Assembly (NCBI RefSeq): GCF_000725285.1
Contig: NZ_CP007161.1
Span: forward strand, 3,634,213-3,698,212
From: Virgibacillus sp. SK37
GTDB taxonomy: Bacteria > Bacillota > Bacilli > Bacillales > Amphibacillaceae
DNA length: 64,000 nt
Direction of reading: 5' to 3'
Part shown: positions 51,464 through 60,697 of the stretch, in pieces
Layout: every line of letters begins with the position of its first letter
Numbering within the stretch: position 1 is the first letter of the stretch
Notes under the pieces: generated by a model
What the model saw: the letters and a program-made list of their open reading frames with translations, nothing else
The model's database searches: none
Told to the model about the DNA's origin: nothing
Made by a program: the position numbers and the translations under genes

Positions 51464-53041
51464 ATGCAGGATTTGGACTTACACCATGTATTTGAGCTTG
51501 GCCTTATTATGATTATGATCGCAGCAGGTATAACTGCTATTGCGAAAAAATTCAAGAAACCATACCCTATTGCACTTGTTATTGTAGGAGCCATCATCGG
51601 CTTATCCGATATAACCGTATTAAAACCATTAAAGGACTTCATCACAGAAGGAGAAGTATTTAATTTTGTGATCATCACATTGTTTCTCCCTGCTTTATTA
51701 GGAGAAGCCGCTTTAAAACTTCCCTTTTCCCATTTGAATGAAAATAAGGCACCAATACTTACTTTGGCATTTGGTGGTACATTCCTATCGTTTCTCATTA
51801 TTGGCTTTCTATCAATGGGCTTGTTGGACTTCCCAATTGCAGCTGCATTTGTATTTGCGGCAATTATGAGCGCGACAGATCCTGTCAGTGTACTCTCCAT
51901 TTTCAAAGGGCTAGGAGTAAATAAAAAACTGGCAACCATTATTGAAGGAGAAAGCTTATTTAATGACGGTCTTGCTGTTGTTTTATTCAATATTTCTGCG
52001 TTCTCCCTCATTACCTATCTTGATTTGGGGCTGGAAGGTGCAGGTCTCGGTGTATGGGAGTTTATTAAGGTAATCTCCCTGGGTCTAATTATCGGTGGTG
52101 CTCTCGGGTTTGGCTTCTCTCGTTTAACAAGATATTTTGACGATTATCCACTCGAAATTATTTTTAGTATTATACTTTTTTATGGAGCTTTTTTACTTGC
52201 CGAGAGCTTCCATGCTTCTGGAGTAATTGCCGTAGTTGTCGCTGCCCTTGTATTTGGAAACTACGGTGGGAAGGTCGGCATGAGCCCGACAACGAAGTTA
52301 AATATAAGTAATTTTTGGGATGTTACCGCTTTGCTTGCTAATTCTTTGGTGTTTCTCATGGTTGGATTGGAAATTACCAGGATAGATGTACATGATAAGT
52401 GGGGGTTGATTTTTCTTGCTATACTCATTGTCTTAATCGCCAGAAGTGTAGCAGTATACACCAGTTTGTTATTCATTAGAAATATCCCCACTTCCTGGAA
52501 GCATATTTTTAACTGGGGCGGTTTAAAAGGCTCTCTTTCCATTGCACTTGTACTTAGCTTGCCAAGGGATTTCCCGGGTCGTGAGGATATATTAATTGTC
52601 GCATTCAGTGTAGTGCTATTCTCTCTTGTTATCCAAGGACTTACTATTAAAGGACTGTTATCCTGGCTTGGAATTACCCGTAAGCGGGAGGGTCACGAAG
52701 AATACGAGGAAATCATTGCACATTCTCATCAATACGAAGCTGCTATTCAGGAAATAAACAAGGTGAAGAGAAACTTATTTATTGCTCAACCCGTTTCGGA
52801 AGAGATCGTTCATGCTTATAAAGAAAAATTGGATAAGCTCCATGAAGAAATGCATCAGCTCCTGGAAAAGTATCCAAATTTAAAAGAGGAACAGCAAATT
52901 GTCTTAAGGAAATATGCGCTATATGCGCAGCATGAAGCAGTTGAATTACTCGAATCAAATGATGTGATCTCAAGTGAAATTGCCGAAAGGGAGAAAGAAG
53001 CCGTAACGGAAAAATTAGTAGAATTGGAAGAGGAAGACTGA
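51464..53041 (+). CDS. CPA1 Na+/H+ antiporter (NhaP type)
   Basis: 525 residues, about 12 helices. ATDPVSVLSIFKGLG (the T-D-P unwound segment) and EGESLFNDGLAVVLFN (N-D ion-binding motif) identify CPA1. A hydrophilic C-terminal domain of about 110 residues is coiled-coil-like and probably regulatory. Expels Na+ in exchange for H+, suiting a halotolerant host. Followed by a terminator (53070-53105). Confidence 0.9.
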   Translation: MQDLDLHHVFELGLIMIMIAAGITAIAKKFKKPYPIALVIVGAIIGLSDITVLKPLKDFITEGEVFNFVIITLFLPALLGEAALKLPFSHLNENKAPILTLAFGGTFLSFLIIGFLSMGLLDFPIAAAFVFAAIMSATDPVSVLSIFKGLGVNKKLATIIEGESLFNDGLAVVLFNISAFSLITYLDLGLEGAGLGVWEFIKVISLGLIIGGALGFGFSRLTRYFDDYPLEIIFSIILFYGAFLLAESFHASGVIAVVVAALVFGNYGGKVGMSPTTKLNISNFWDVTALLANSLVFLMVGLEITRIDVHDKWGLIFLAILIVLIARSVAVYTSLLFIRNIPTSWKHIFNWGGLKGSLSIALVLSLPRDFPGREDILIVAFSVVLFSLVIQGLTIKGLLSWLGITRKREGHEEYEEIIAHSHQYEAAIQEINKVKRNLFIAQPVSEEIVHAYKEKLDKLHEEMHQLLEKYPNLKEEQQIVLRKYALYAQHEAVELLESNDVISSEIAEREKEAVTEKLVELEEED

Positions 53042-53069
53042 TTATAGCAGGTAACCTTTTATGTAAGGG

Positions 53070-53105
53070 TGGGGTCTAAAAAAGTGTTATTTAGACCCCC
53101 TTTTG
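53070..53105. terminator. terminator between antiporter and MFS genes
   Basis: GGGGTCTAAA/TTTAGACCCC hairpin with flanking T-rich sequence, serving convergent genes. Confidence 0.8.
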
Positions 53106-53113
53106 ATTTTTTT

Positions 53114-54319
53114 CTAGTGAGCTACCTCTACTTCATCCACATGAGAAATATGCTTGGTATTGTACCAAATAAACATCACGGATAAAAACACAAACACAGC
53201 TGCCACAATAAAAGGCATGCTTGAATTGAATACTTCTGCAAGCTTACCGGCAAGATATGGTGCGATGGCTCCTCCGATGAATCGAAGGAAGCTGTAGGCT
53301 GCTGACGCTGTGGAGCGTTCCACAGGGCTTGCATTCATGACAGCAGTTGTTATTAAGGTGTTGTTATTACCAAGTAAAGCACCTGCAATAATGACAGCCG
53401 CAATGACAACCCACTGAGTTGATGTCCAGATTCCCATAGCAAGGAGAAGTAATGCAAATAAAGTCAGCATGGCACACATTGATTTCACTGTACCAAAACG
53501 ATGCTGCAGTTTTGGAGCCATGAACACAGAGGTGATTGCCAATAAAATCCCCCAACCAAGAAATACATAACCCAAACCGCGTTCATCCAACCCTAAAACA
53601 AAAGGGGCATAGGCCAACAGCGTAAAAAAGCCAAAATTATATAATGCTGCCGCAATACCAAACACAAGCAAGGAACGATGCTTCAGTGCCCGGAAAGGAT
53701 CGAGAATCGATGTTTTCTTTGTTTCAGTTGTGACCTTTTCAGATTTAGGCATTAAAATAGATAAACCAATAAATGCAATGACCATTAATGTTGCTACACC
53801 AAGGAAAGGCCCTCTCCAGGAAATGGCGCCTAATTCTCCACCGATTAATGGACCAACGGAAATCCCCAGTCCAATAGCCGCCTCATACAATATAATTGCT
53901 TTTGCATTGCCACTTTTAGAAAGGGTAACAATAGCCGTTAAAGCAGTTGCTACAAATAGGGCATTACCAAGCCCCCAGCCGCCACGTAAGCCGACAAGCT
54001 CCCAAATCCCATTGGAAAGGCCGCCCAATGCAGAAAATAAGGCAATAATTACAATCCCTGACAAGAGGGTATTTTTCATACCAATACGCGAAGTGATAGT
54101 TCCTGTTACAAGCATGGCGACTGCCATCACTGCATTATAACTTGTAAACAGCAGTGCTGTCTGGCTCTCTGTTGCATCTAGCTGATTGGATATGGCAGGT
54201 AGTATCGGATCAACCAGACCAAGTCCCATAAATGCTATAATTGACGCAAAAAAAACCGCCCATACGGCTTTTGGTTGCTTTAATAAGCTTGAATCTTTTT
54301 CTATTGTTGTTGATGTCAT
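53114..54319 (-). CDS. MFS transporter, probable drug efflux
   Basis: 401 residues, 12 helices. GLGLVDPILPAI (helix 1), TSYNAVMAVAMLVTGTITSRIG (loop 2-3), and GLGISVGPLIGG (motif C, antiporter type) indicate a DHA1-like exporter. Its promoter region is 300-500 bp from a MarR-type gene with operator repeats, so control by that regulator is possible. Substrate unknown. Confidence 0.82.
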   Translation of the reverse strand: MTSTTIEKDSSLLKQPKAVWAVFFASIIAFMGLGLVDPILPAISNQLDATESQTALLFTSYNAVMAVAMLVTGTITSRIGMKNTLLSGIVIIALFSALGGLSNGIWELVGLRGGWGLGNALFVATALTAIVTLSKSGNAKAIILYEAAIGLGISVGPLIGGELGAISWRGPFLGVATLMVIAFIGLSILMPKSEKVTTETKKTSILDPFRALKHRSLLVFGIAAALYNFGFFTLLAYAPFVLGLDERGLGYVFLGWGILLAITSVFMAPKLQHRFGTVKSMCAMLTLFALLLLAMGIWTSTQWVVIAAVIIAGALLGNNNTLITTAVMNASPVERSTASAAYSFLRFIGGAIAPYLAGKLAEVFNSSMPFIVAAVFVFLSVMFIWYNTKHISHVDEVEVAH

Positions 54320-54352
54320 ACAAAATCCCCTATTCTATGAAAATAATAGTAC

Positions 54353-54808
54353 TTATAAAAATCGATGAAATGCATGGCGAATAACATCTCCACGGCTAAT
54401 GATTCCCACAAGCTTTCCATTTCTCTCAACTGGAAGTTTTTTAATTTGTTTTTTACCTAATATAGCTGCAACATCCTCTATATGCGAAGTTGCAGCTACT
54501 TTAACGATTTTCTTTTTTGCCAGTTCCAATACATTCAGATCCAACACATGCTGGATACGTGCCTCGAAATCTTCTTTATCTCCTTTAAAAACAGTAACGT
54601 TATATAAAGAATCAACGAAAATATCCTTGTGTTTGCCAATATAACGCATAATGTCACCATCGCTAATATAGCCAACTACTTTCTCTTCTTCATTAATTAC
54701 TGGGAGGCCACTAATACGATAATCAATGAAGTAATTTATCACGGACCGAATCGTATCGTTCTGGTTAACTTTATAAACATCAGCAATCATTACTTCCTCT
54801 GCTTTCAT
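54353..54808 (-). CDS. CBS domain pair protein
   Basis: 151 residues, two CBS motifs (ISGLPVINEEEKVVGYISDGDIMRY; KKLPVERNGKLVGIISRGDVIR). Adenine-nucleotide sensor of unknown partner. Lies between the MFS gene and the MarR operator, with its ATG about 20 bp from the first operator repeat. Probably in the MarR regulon together with the MFS gene. Confidence 0.8.
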   Translation of the reverse strand: MKAEEVMIADVYKVNQNDTIRSVINYFIDYRISGLPVINEEEKVVGYISDGDIMRYIGKHKDIFVDSLYNVTVFKGDKEDFEARIQHVLDLNVLELAKKKIVKVAATSHIEDVAAILGKKQIKKLPVERNGKLVGIISRGDVIRHAFHRFL

Positions 54809-54829
54809 TTTTTACGCACCCCTTCTACA

Positions 54830-54880
54830 TACGTTAGTTGCAACATACAACTATTTAATTGTATAATACAACTAAATAAA
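54830..54880. promoter_or_regulatory. MarR-type operator repeats
   Basis: Two palindrome-like sites, TTGCAACATACAA and TTGTATAATACAA, between divergent CBS and MarR genes; the second is nearly perfect. MarR proteins bind such TTG(n)CAA palindromes. Confidence 0.6.
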
Positions 54881-54952
54881 GTTCCTTGTCAAGTTTTCCT
54901 TGCTGAATCATGCTATCATGTAGTTAAGAAGATCTTCCCAGAGGTGAAAAAT

Positions 54953-55399
54953 ATGAAGAGACAAGCTTTGGAAACCATTGAAAACGAAGTGACTGATTTC
55001 ATAAGACGGATCGTTTTGTCAGAAAGACGAGACGGGAGCCTGGATCGGTCAAGCTTTGTTATTTTACGTCAACTTACTACTCATGGGCCTGCAGGTGTTA
55101 AATCATTGGCTAAAGAATTAAATCTTGATATATCAACAATCAGCAGACAAGCTGCGACTCTTGTAGACAAACAATATGTAGAAAAGGTTCCAAATCCAGA
55201 TGATGGCAGGGCGTTCTTTTATCAAATTACGGAGCCGGGGAAAAAAATTTTAGAAGAGAATAGGCAGCGGCGCTTTGAAGGATTGGAGCGAGCGCTCGAG
55301 GAATGGACCGAGGAAGAATGTGCGTCTTTCGCCCATTTATTGAAAAAATATAATCATTCAGTAATAAAGGAAAAGAACAAAATACAAAGTGATGAATAA
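54953..55399 (+). CDS. MarR family regulator
   Basis: 148 residues from an ATG at 54953 (AGAGGTG upstream). Winged helix: GVKSLAKELNLDISTISRQAATLVDKQYVEKVPNPDDGRAFFYQ is the MarR HTH and wing (D-x-R-A in the wing). Probably represses itself and the divergent CBS/MFS genes in response to an inducer. Confidence 0.88.
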   Translation: MKRQALETIENEVTDFIRRIVLSERRDGSLDRSSFVILRQLTTHGPAGVKSLAKELNLDISTISRQAATLVDKQYVEKVPNPDDGRAFFYQITEPGKKILEENRQRRFEGLERALEEWTEEECASFAHLLKKYNHSVIKEKNKIQSDE

Positions 55400-55519
55400 G
55401 AAATACAACTTTTTATCTAAGCGCCTAAAAGATTCCTATCTCCTTGTTCTTATGTTTCTTTCATTTGTATATAGGGAATTTATCCTATATAGACAAAAGA
55501 GATACAGGGAGGAAATCAT

Positions 55520-56242
55520 ATGACTATCGATTGGGCAGCAACGCAAGTATATAATACCATTATGTGTGTGGCTGCAGGAGTAGGATTATTATTGATTTTG
55601 CGTTTTTTAAAAAGACTTAGACAAAATAAAATAGGCCAACTAGAAGGATGGGCAATGGGATTTGGTGTATTAGGTTTTGTGTTAATTCTCACAGGTGCCC
55701 ATATGAGTTTGACCTGGCCTTTGGCTGAGATCGGTTTCCCGTTTGATGATATCATCTTTGGCGAACCTTCCTTGGCATTTGGGGTGCTATTATTTGCCGC
55801 AGCGATTTTACTTTGGAGGAAATCCAATGTATACATGAAACAAGGAATTAACCTAAAAGATCGTAAAGCCATTTCTGAGCAGCTAAAAGGAGACTTACCT
55901 GACTTAATGAAGCCAATATCCTATTTTGGTGCAGCGATGGGCCTCGCTTTAATTGCAATTGGAATTGCCGGGGTTACGTACCAGCTATTTGCAGCACCAC
56001 CTCAAGAGCCTATTTCGGGTGCTTTTGCCGAATACCCAATGGTCGAAGCAACCTTCATTTCCGCTCTTTACGCTCTTACTGGAATTGGAGCTTTTCTATT
56101 TACCTTTACTTTAAAATTGAAGCCGGCAAAATGGATGCTCCGAATATCGTATAGCTGCATGTATGTGGCTGGTGTTCTATTGACGGCATTCGGTATCATG
56201 AATTACTTTACTCATATCGGATTAATTGTAAATACAATGTAA
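55520..56242 (+). CDS. DUF981 membrane protein
   Basis: 240 residues, about seven helices; FDDIIFGEPSLAFGVLLFAAAI matches the DUF981 family. GGGAGG upstream of ATG. Function unknown. Confidence 0.72.
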   Translation: MTIDWAATQVYNTIMCVAAGVGLLLILRFLKRLRQNKIGQLEGWAMGFGVLGFVLILTGAHMSLTWPLAEIGFPFDDIIFGEPSLAFGVLLFAAAILLWRKSNVYMKQGINLKDRKAISEQLKGDLPDLMKPISYFGAAMGLALIAIGIAGVTYQLFAAPPQEPISGAFAEYPMVEATFISALYALTGIGAFLFTFTLKLKPAKWMLRISYSCMYVAGVLLTAFGIMNYFTHIGLIVNTM

Positions 56243-56250
56243 GACGAACA

Positions 56251-56291
56251 AACCTTGTAACCTTTCCATGAAAAGGCTGCAAGGTTTTTTT
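56251..56291 (+). terminator. terminator, duplicated with repeat block
   Basis: ACCTTG/CAAGGT hairpin (inner CCTTTCCATGAAAAGG) followed by TTTTTTT; an almost identical copy lies at 60495-60537. Confidence 0.8.
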
Positions 56292-56346
56292 ATTGCTCTA
56301 AAAGAATGGAAGACATGCTTGAGAGCCTATCATAAGCGGGATGATA

Positions 56347-56590
56347 GACATTGAGAGTCGAATTTTATGCGGGAATGTCTTTCATAAGTGCAATGACGGA
56401 CATTGGGAGCGCGATTTCGTGCGGCAATGTCTATCATGAGTGCGATGACGGACATTGGGAGCTGGATTTCATGCGGGAATGTCTATCATAAGCGCAATGA
56501 TGGACATTGGGAGGCGGATTTCGTACGGGAATGTCTTTCATGAGTGCGATGACGGACATTGCGACTCCGAAATCGAACGGCAATGTCCAT
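56347..56590. repeat. 52-bp tandem repeat array (5 units)
   Basis: GACATT starts at 56347, 56399, 56451, 56503 and 56555, an exact 52-bp period. Each unit carries GACATT and AATGTC arms around a variable centre. Two more units lie at 60570-60660. Non-coding. Confidence 0.85.
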
Positions 56591-56657
56591 CATATTACTT
56601 TTCAAAGAAATCATTCACTCTCATTGATCGTTAATGAATGTTTTTGATTGAAAATGG

Positions 56658-56714
56658 TTGAATTTTATTCTGTACGGAGCTATAATAGAAATATAATTAA
56701 TGAAAGCGTTTTAG
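56658..56714 (+). promoter_or_regulatory. fru operon promoter with cre-like site
   Basis: TTGAAT (56658-56663), 17 bases, TATAAT (56681-56686). TGAAAGCGTTTTA at 56701-56713 resembles a CcpA cre site just downstream of the transcription start. Confidence 0.7.
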
Positions 56715-56725
56715 GAGATGATCTT

Positions 56726-57475
56726 TTGTTAGAATCAGAGCGTCATCAAATTATTATAGATAGTTTAAAAGAAAAGCATACTGTTAAACTTCAAGAGTTA
56801 GTGGAGCTGACACAGTCATCAGAATCAACCATTCGCAGAGACCTCACACAGCTTGAAGAGAAAAAATATTTAAAGAGGGTTCATGGTGGAGCTTCCAGTC
56901 TACAGGGAAAGCTACAAGAACCAAGTATGACAGAAAAATCATCCAAAAACCTTCAAACCAAGCAAAAAATAGCTCTTTATGCAGCAAGCTTGATTGAAGA
57001 AGGGGACAGTGTTTATCTCGATGCGGGTTCAACCACATTTGAGCTCATTCCTCATCTTCCTGAAAACATTGTTGTCGTTACGAACGGATTAATGCATGTA
57101 GATAAACTTTTGGAAAGAAATATTCCGACATATGTTCTTGGCGGATATGCAAAGCCGAAAACGAAGGCAATGATTGGAAGAGGAGCGCTTGAAAGCTTAC
57201 AGCAATATCGTTTTGACAAATGTTTTATGGGTGTAAATGGAGTCCATCCTCAATTTGGATACTCCACTCCCGATCAAGAGGAGGCTCAAGTTAAGCAACT
57301 AGCTATATATATCTCCAGGGAAGCTTATGTGCTTGCAGACGACTCCAAGTTCACGGAGATCGCCTTTTCTAAAATAACCGATTTGCATACCGCAACCATT
57401 ATTACGAACCAGGTCGAAACCGATATGGAAGAACAGCTACGCACTAAAACGAAAATAAAGGTGGTTACACCATGA
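56726..57475 (+). CDS. fruR: DeoR-family fructose operon repressor
   Basis: About 249 residues from a TTG at 56726 (TAGGAG 8 bases upstream). The ATG at 56648 lies before the promoter and cannot be used by this transcript. N-terminal DeoR HTH (KLQELVELTQSSESTIRRDL) and C-terminal sugar-phosphate sensor (VYLDAGSTTFELIPHL; GVNGVHPQFGYSTPD). Probably released by fructose-1-phosphate. Overlaps fruK by four bases. Confidence 0.92.
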   Translation: MLESERHQIIIDSLKEKHTVKLQELVELTQSSESTIRRDLTQLEEKKYLKRVHGGASSLQGKLQEPSMTEKSSKNLQTKQKIALYAASLIEEGDSVYLDAGSTTFELIPHLPENIVVVTNGLMHVDKLLERNIPTYVLGGYAKPKTKAMIGRGALESLQQYRFDKCFMGVNGVHPQFGYSTPDQEEAQVKQLAIYISREAYVLADDSKFTEIAFSKITDLHTATIITNQVETDMEEQLRTKTKIKVVTP

Positions 57476-58410
57476 TCTATACACTAACGCTAAACCCATC
57501 TCTCGATTATATTGTGCAAATGGACCAAGTGCATTTGGGAGAACTGAACCGAACGAGCAGTGAAGCTAAGTACCCTGGGGGAAAGGGAATTAATGTGTCT
57601 CAAGTATTGAATACATTAGGACTCCAAAGTGAAGCTCTCGGCTTCCTTGGTGGATTCACTGGAAAGTATATTGAAGATTACCTGCAATCTAAGCAGATCG
57701 AAACCAATTTTGTCTATGTGGAAGAAGATACCCGAATTAACGTAAAGCTAAGGGCAAATGAAGAAACGGAAATAAATGCGAAGGGACCTGCCATCACGGA
57801 GGCGAATCTGCAAGAGCTTGAGCACCGGATTAGCAATCTAACCAGCGAAGATATGCTTATTCTGGCCGGAAGCATTCCATCCAGTCTACCATCAACCATC
57901 TATGAAAAATTAGTGAAGCTATGTCACCAAAATGGCACTGCTTTTGTAGTAGATGCAGAAGGAGACTTGCTTAATAAGGTACTGCCATATCAGCCTTTTT
58001 TAATCAAACCAAATCATCATGAGCTTGGCAATTTATTTAATGTCACGATTTCCTCGTGTGAAGATGCCATTCCTTATGGCCGGGAGCTTATTAAACAAGG
58101 AGCCCAGCATGTCATTGTCTCTCTCGCAGGGGAAGGCGCCGTCTTTATTAGTAAGGATGCTTGTTATATTGCCACCGTCCCCCAAGGAGAAGTAAAGGGA
58201 TCTGTAGGAGCAGGAGATTCGATGGTAGCAGGATTTGTTGCCACATATCTTAAAACAAGAGCAGTGAAGGAAGCTTTCCAATACAGTGTAGCTGCAGGAA
58301 GTGCTACAGCATTTTCGAACGGGTTATGCAGTAAAGAGAAAGTTGAGAGTCTGTTGCCACAGGTAAAACTAACAAACCAGATGGAGGAGAATGGACATGA
58401 GAATAACTGA
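57472..58410 (+). CDS. fruK: 1-phosphofructokinase
   Basis: 312 residues, PfkB family: KYPGGKGINVSQVLNTLG (substrate site) and GSVGAGDSMVAGFVATYL (anion hole and catalytic Asp). Converts fructose-1-phosphate to fructose-1,6-bisphosphate. Overlaps both neighbours. Confidence 0.95.
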   Translation: MIYTLTLNPSLDYIVQMDQVHLGELNRTSSEAKYPGGKGINVSQVLNTLGLQSEALGFLGGFTGKYIEDYLQSKQIETNFVYVEEDTRINVKLRANEETEINAKGPAITEANLQELEHRISNLTSEDMLILAGSIPSSLPSTIYEKLVKLCHQNGTAFVVDAEGDLLNKVLPYQPFLIKPNHHELGNLFNVTISSCEDAIPYGRELIKQGAQHVIVSLAGEGAVFISKDACYIATVPQGEVKGSVGAGDSMVAGFVATYLKTRAVKEAFQYSVAAGSATAFSNGLCSKEKVESLLPQVKLTNQMEENGHENN

Positions 58411-60283
58411 ACTGTTAACCAAAGATACCATTAATCTTTCTTTAAGCAGTTCCAATAAACTGGATACAGTCGAAGAATTAGTATCCGTATTGGAAAAGGC
58501 TGGGAAATTATCAGATCGAGCAGAGTTTAAACAACAGATTTTAAATAGAGAAGGACAAAGTACAACAGGAATTGGTGATGGGATTGCCATTCCACACGCA
58601 AAAACAAAGGCTGTAAAGCAACCTGCCATTGCGTTTGGAAGATCTGTAAGTGGTATAGAATATGAATCACTAGATGGACAGCCCTCTCATTTATTTTTCA
58701 TGATTGCAGCACCAGAAGGGGCAAACGATACTCACTTACAAGCACTTGCAAGACTATCTACAATTTTAATGCGTGAAGAGGTACGAAAGCAGCTTTTGGA
58801 AGCAAAAACAGAGGATGACATTCTTTCCATCATTAATCACTATGATGAAAGTGATAAAGAAGAAGAGCAACCCGTAGTCTCGGATGAGTCTAAGCCTTTT
58901 ATCGTTGCAGTGACTGCATGCCCAACCGGAATTGCTCATACGTATATGTCTGCTGATTCCCTTAAATCAAAAGCAGAAGAAATGGGCGTGGATATAAAGG
59001 TAGAGACGAATGGTTCCGGGGGAGCTAAAAACGTTCTGACGGCAGAGGATATTGACAAGGCAGTTGCAGTCATTGTTGCAGCAGACACCAATGTTGCCAT
59101 GGGTCGCTTCAGTGGTAAGCATGTCATTGAAGTTCCTGTAGCAGAGGGGATTCGCAAGCCTAAAGTATTAATTGATCGTGCTTTAAAGCAAGAGGCAGCA
59201 ATATATAAGAGCAATGATTCCAGTGCCGATGAACAAGAAGAACAAAAAGGAAAAAGCATTGGCGCAACAATTTATAAGCATCTAATGAGTGGGGTCTCCA
59301 ATATGCTTCCATTTGTTATTGGTGGAGGAATTTTGATTGCTTTAGGCTTCCTATTTGGTGTAAATGCACATGATCCAAATGATCCATCTTATTCGGTAAT
59401 TGCTGAAGCATTAAATACGATCGGTGGCGGCAATGCGTTTGCACTAATGATCCCGGTATTGGCTGGTTTTATTGCAATGAGTATTGCTGATCGTCCAGGT
59501 TTTGCACCCGGTATGGTTGGCGGTTTAATGGCAGCAAGTAGTGGCGCAGGTTTTCTCGGAGGTATTGTAGCAGGATTCCTAGGTGGTTATTTGGTTGTGG
59601 GTCTTAAAAAAGCACTGTCCGGACTACCATCTTCATTAGAAGGAATCAAAACGATCCTGCTCTATCCATTACTCGGAATTGCCATCACTGGCTTTCTCAT
59701 GTTCTTTGTTGTCAATAAACCATTTAGTATGTTAAATACTGCAATCTCAGATTGGTTGACAGGCCTTGGGACAGGGAACGCTGTATTTCTCGGAATTGTA
59801 CTTGGGCTTATGATGGCATTTGACATGGGTGGTCCAGTTAATAAAGCAGCATATTTATTTGGTACTGGGTTAATTGCAAGTGGCGTGTACGAACCAATGG
59901 CAGCAATTATGGCGGCTGGAATGGTTCCTCCATTAGCAATCGCAATCGCAACAACCGTATTTCGTAATAAATTTAACCAGCAAGAACGTGAGGCTGGAAA
60001 AGTAAACTATATCATGGGCCTATCTTTTATTACAGAAGGGGCAATTCCCTTTGCAGCAGCAGACCCGCTTCGGGTTATTCCATCTCTTATGGTTGGTTCT
60101 GCTGTGACCGGAGGTTTAAGTATGATGTTCAATATCGGACTGCAAGCTCCTCATGGCGGTATCTTTGTATTCCCACTTGTAGAAGGCGGCTGGCTTCTAT
60201 ATCTACTAGCTGTAGTCATTGGCTCTATCGTATCTGCAGTTTTACTTGGCTTATTGAAAAAACGTGTGGATAACCAAGCTTAA
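58397..60283 (+). CDS. fruA: PTS fructose transporter EIIABC
   Basis: About 628 residues. IIA domain with phospho-His in GIAIPHAK (about residue 60), IIB domain with phospho-Cys in VTACPTGIAHTYM (about 175), and IIC membrane domain (about 290-625; VIGGGILIALGFLFG; FDMGGPVNKAAYLFG). Imports fructose as fructose-1-phosphate. ATG at 58397 fits the GGAGG spacing. Terminator 60313-60363. Confidence 0.95.
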   Translation: MRITELLTKDTINLSLSSSNKLDTVEELVSVLEKAGKLSDRAEFKQQILNREGQSTTGIGDGIAIPHAKTKAVKQPAIAFGRSVSGIEYESLDGQPSHLFFMIAAPEGANDTHLQALARLSTILMREEVRKQLLEAKTEDDILSIINHYDESDKEEEQPVVSDESKPFIVAVTACPTGIAHTYMSADSLKSKAEEMGVDIKVETNGSGGAKNVLTAEDIDKAVAVIVAADTNVAMGRFSGKHVIEVPVAEGIRKPKVLIDRALKQEAAIYKSNDSSADEQEEQKGKSIGATIYKHLMSGVSNMLPFVIGGGILIALGFLFGVNAHDPNDPSYSVIAEALNTIGGGNAFALMIPVLAGFIAMSIADRPGFAPGMVGGLMAASSGAGFLGGIVAGFLGGYLVVGLKKALSGLPSSLEGIKTILLYPLLGIAITGFLMFFVVNKPFSMLNTAISDWLTGLGTGNAVFLGIVLGLMMAFDMGGPVNKAAYLFGTGLIASGVYEPMAAIMAAGMVPPLAIAIATTVFRNKFNQQEREAGKVNYIMGLSFITEGAIPFAAADPLRVIPSLMVGSAVTGGLSMMFNIGLQAPHGGIFVFPLVEGGWLLYLLAVVIGSIVSAVLLGLLKKRVDNQA

Positions 60284-60312
60284 AAAGATTGGTAATTTAT
60301 GAAGCGCTGTTT

Positions 60313-60363
60313 AGCAACACCGAGGCCCCTGGCAATAAAAGTGTGCATCGGTGTTGCTTTTTA
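60313..60363 (+). terminator. fru operon terminator
   Basis: AGCAACACCGA/TCGGTGTTGCT hairpin followed by TTTTTAT. Confidence 0.85.
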
Positions 60364-60494
60364 TGCAGGGAGGAAGGGCTTAACCGTTCTCGTCTTTGAC
60401 AACATGATTAGAAGCACGATGAAGTTAGTGCAAAGGCCGCTTTTAGTCGGCCTACCCTCCTAATAACTTTTAAAAAAAGAACATAGTATAAAAA

Positions 60495-60660
60495 CAACCT
60501 TGTAACCTTTCTATGAAAAGGCTGCAAGGTTATTTTGTTACTCTGGTGACTGCTCTTACAGACGTAAGGGACATTGGGAGCGCGAAATCGCACGGCAATG
60601 TCTTTCATGATGCTGATGACGGACATTCAGGCTCCAAAACCACACGGGAATGTCTTTCAT
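60495..60660. repeat. second copy of terminator plus 52-bp repeats
   Basis: The AACCTTG/CAAGGTT hairpin seen at 56251 recurs, followed by two 52-bp GACATT units (60570, 60622). It fills the spacer between fruA and the channel gene. Rest of 60364-60494: nothing recognised. Confidence 0.75.
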
Positions 60661-60697
60661 AAGCGGAATGCCGGTCATCAATTACTTTTAAAGGCAT

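Noticed and set aside
53730-54140. 136-codon plus-strand ORF opposite the MFS gene
   Set aside because: Antisense shadow of a clear transporter; no start signals.
56648-56725. N-terminal extension of FruR
   Set aside because: The upstream ATG lies before the -35 box; the family-length start is TTG at 56726.
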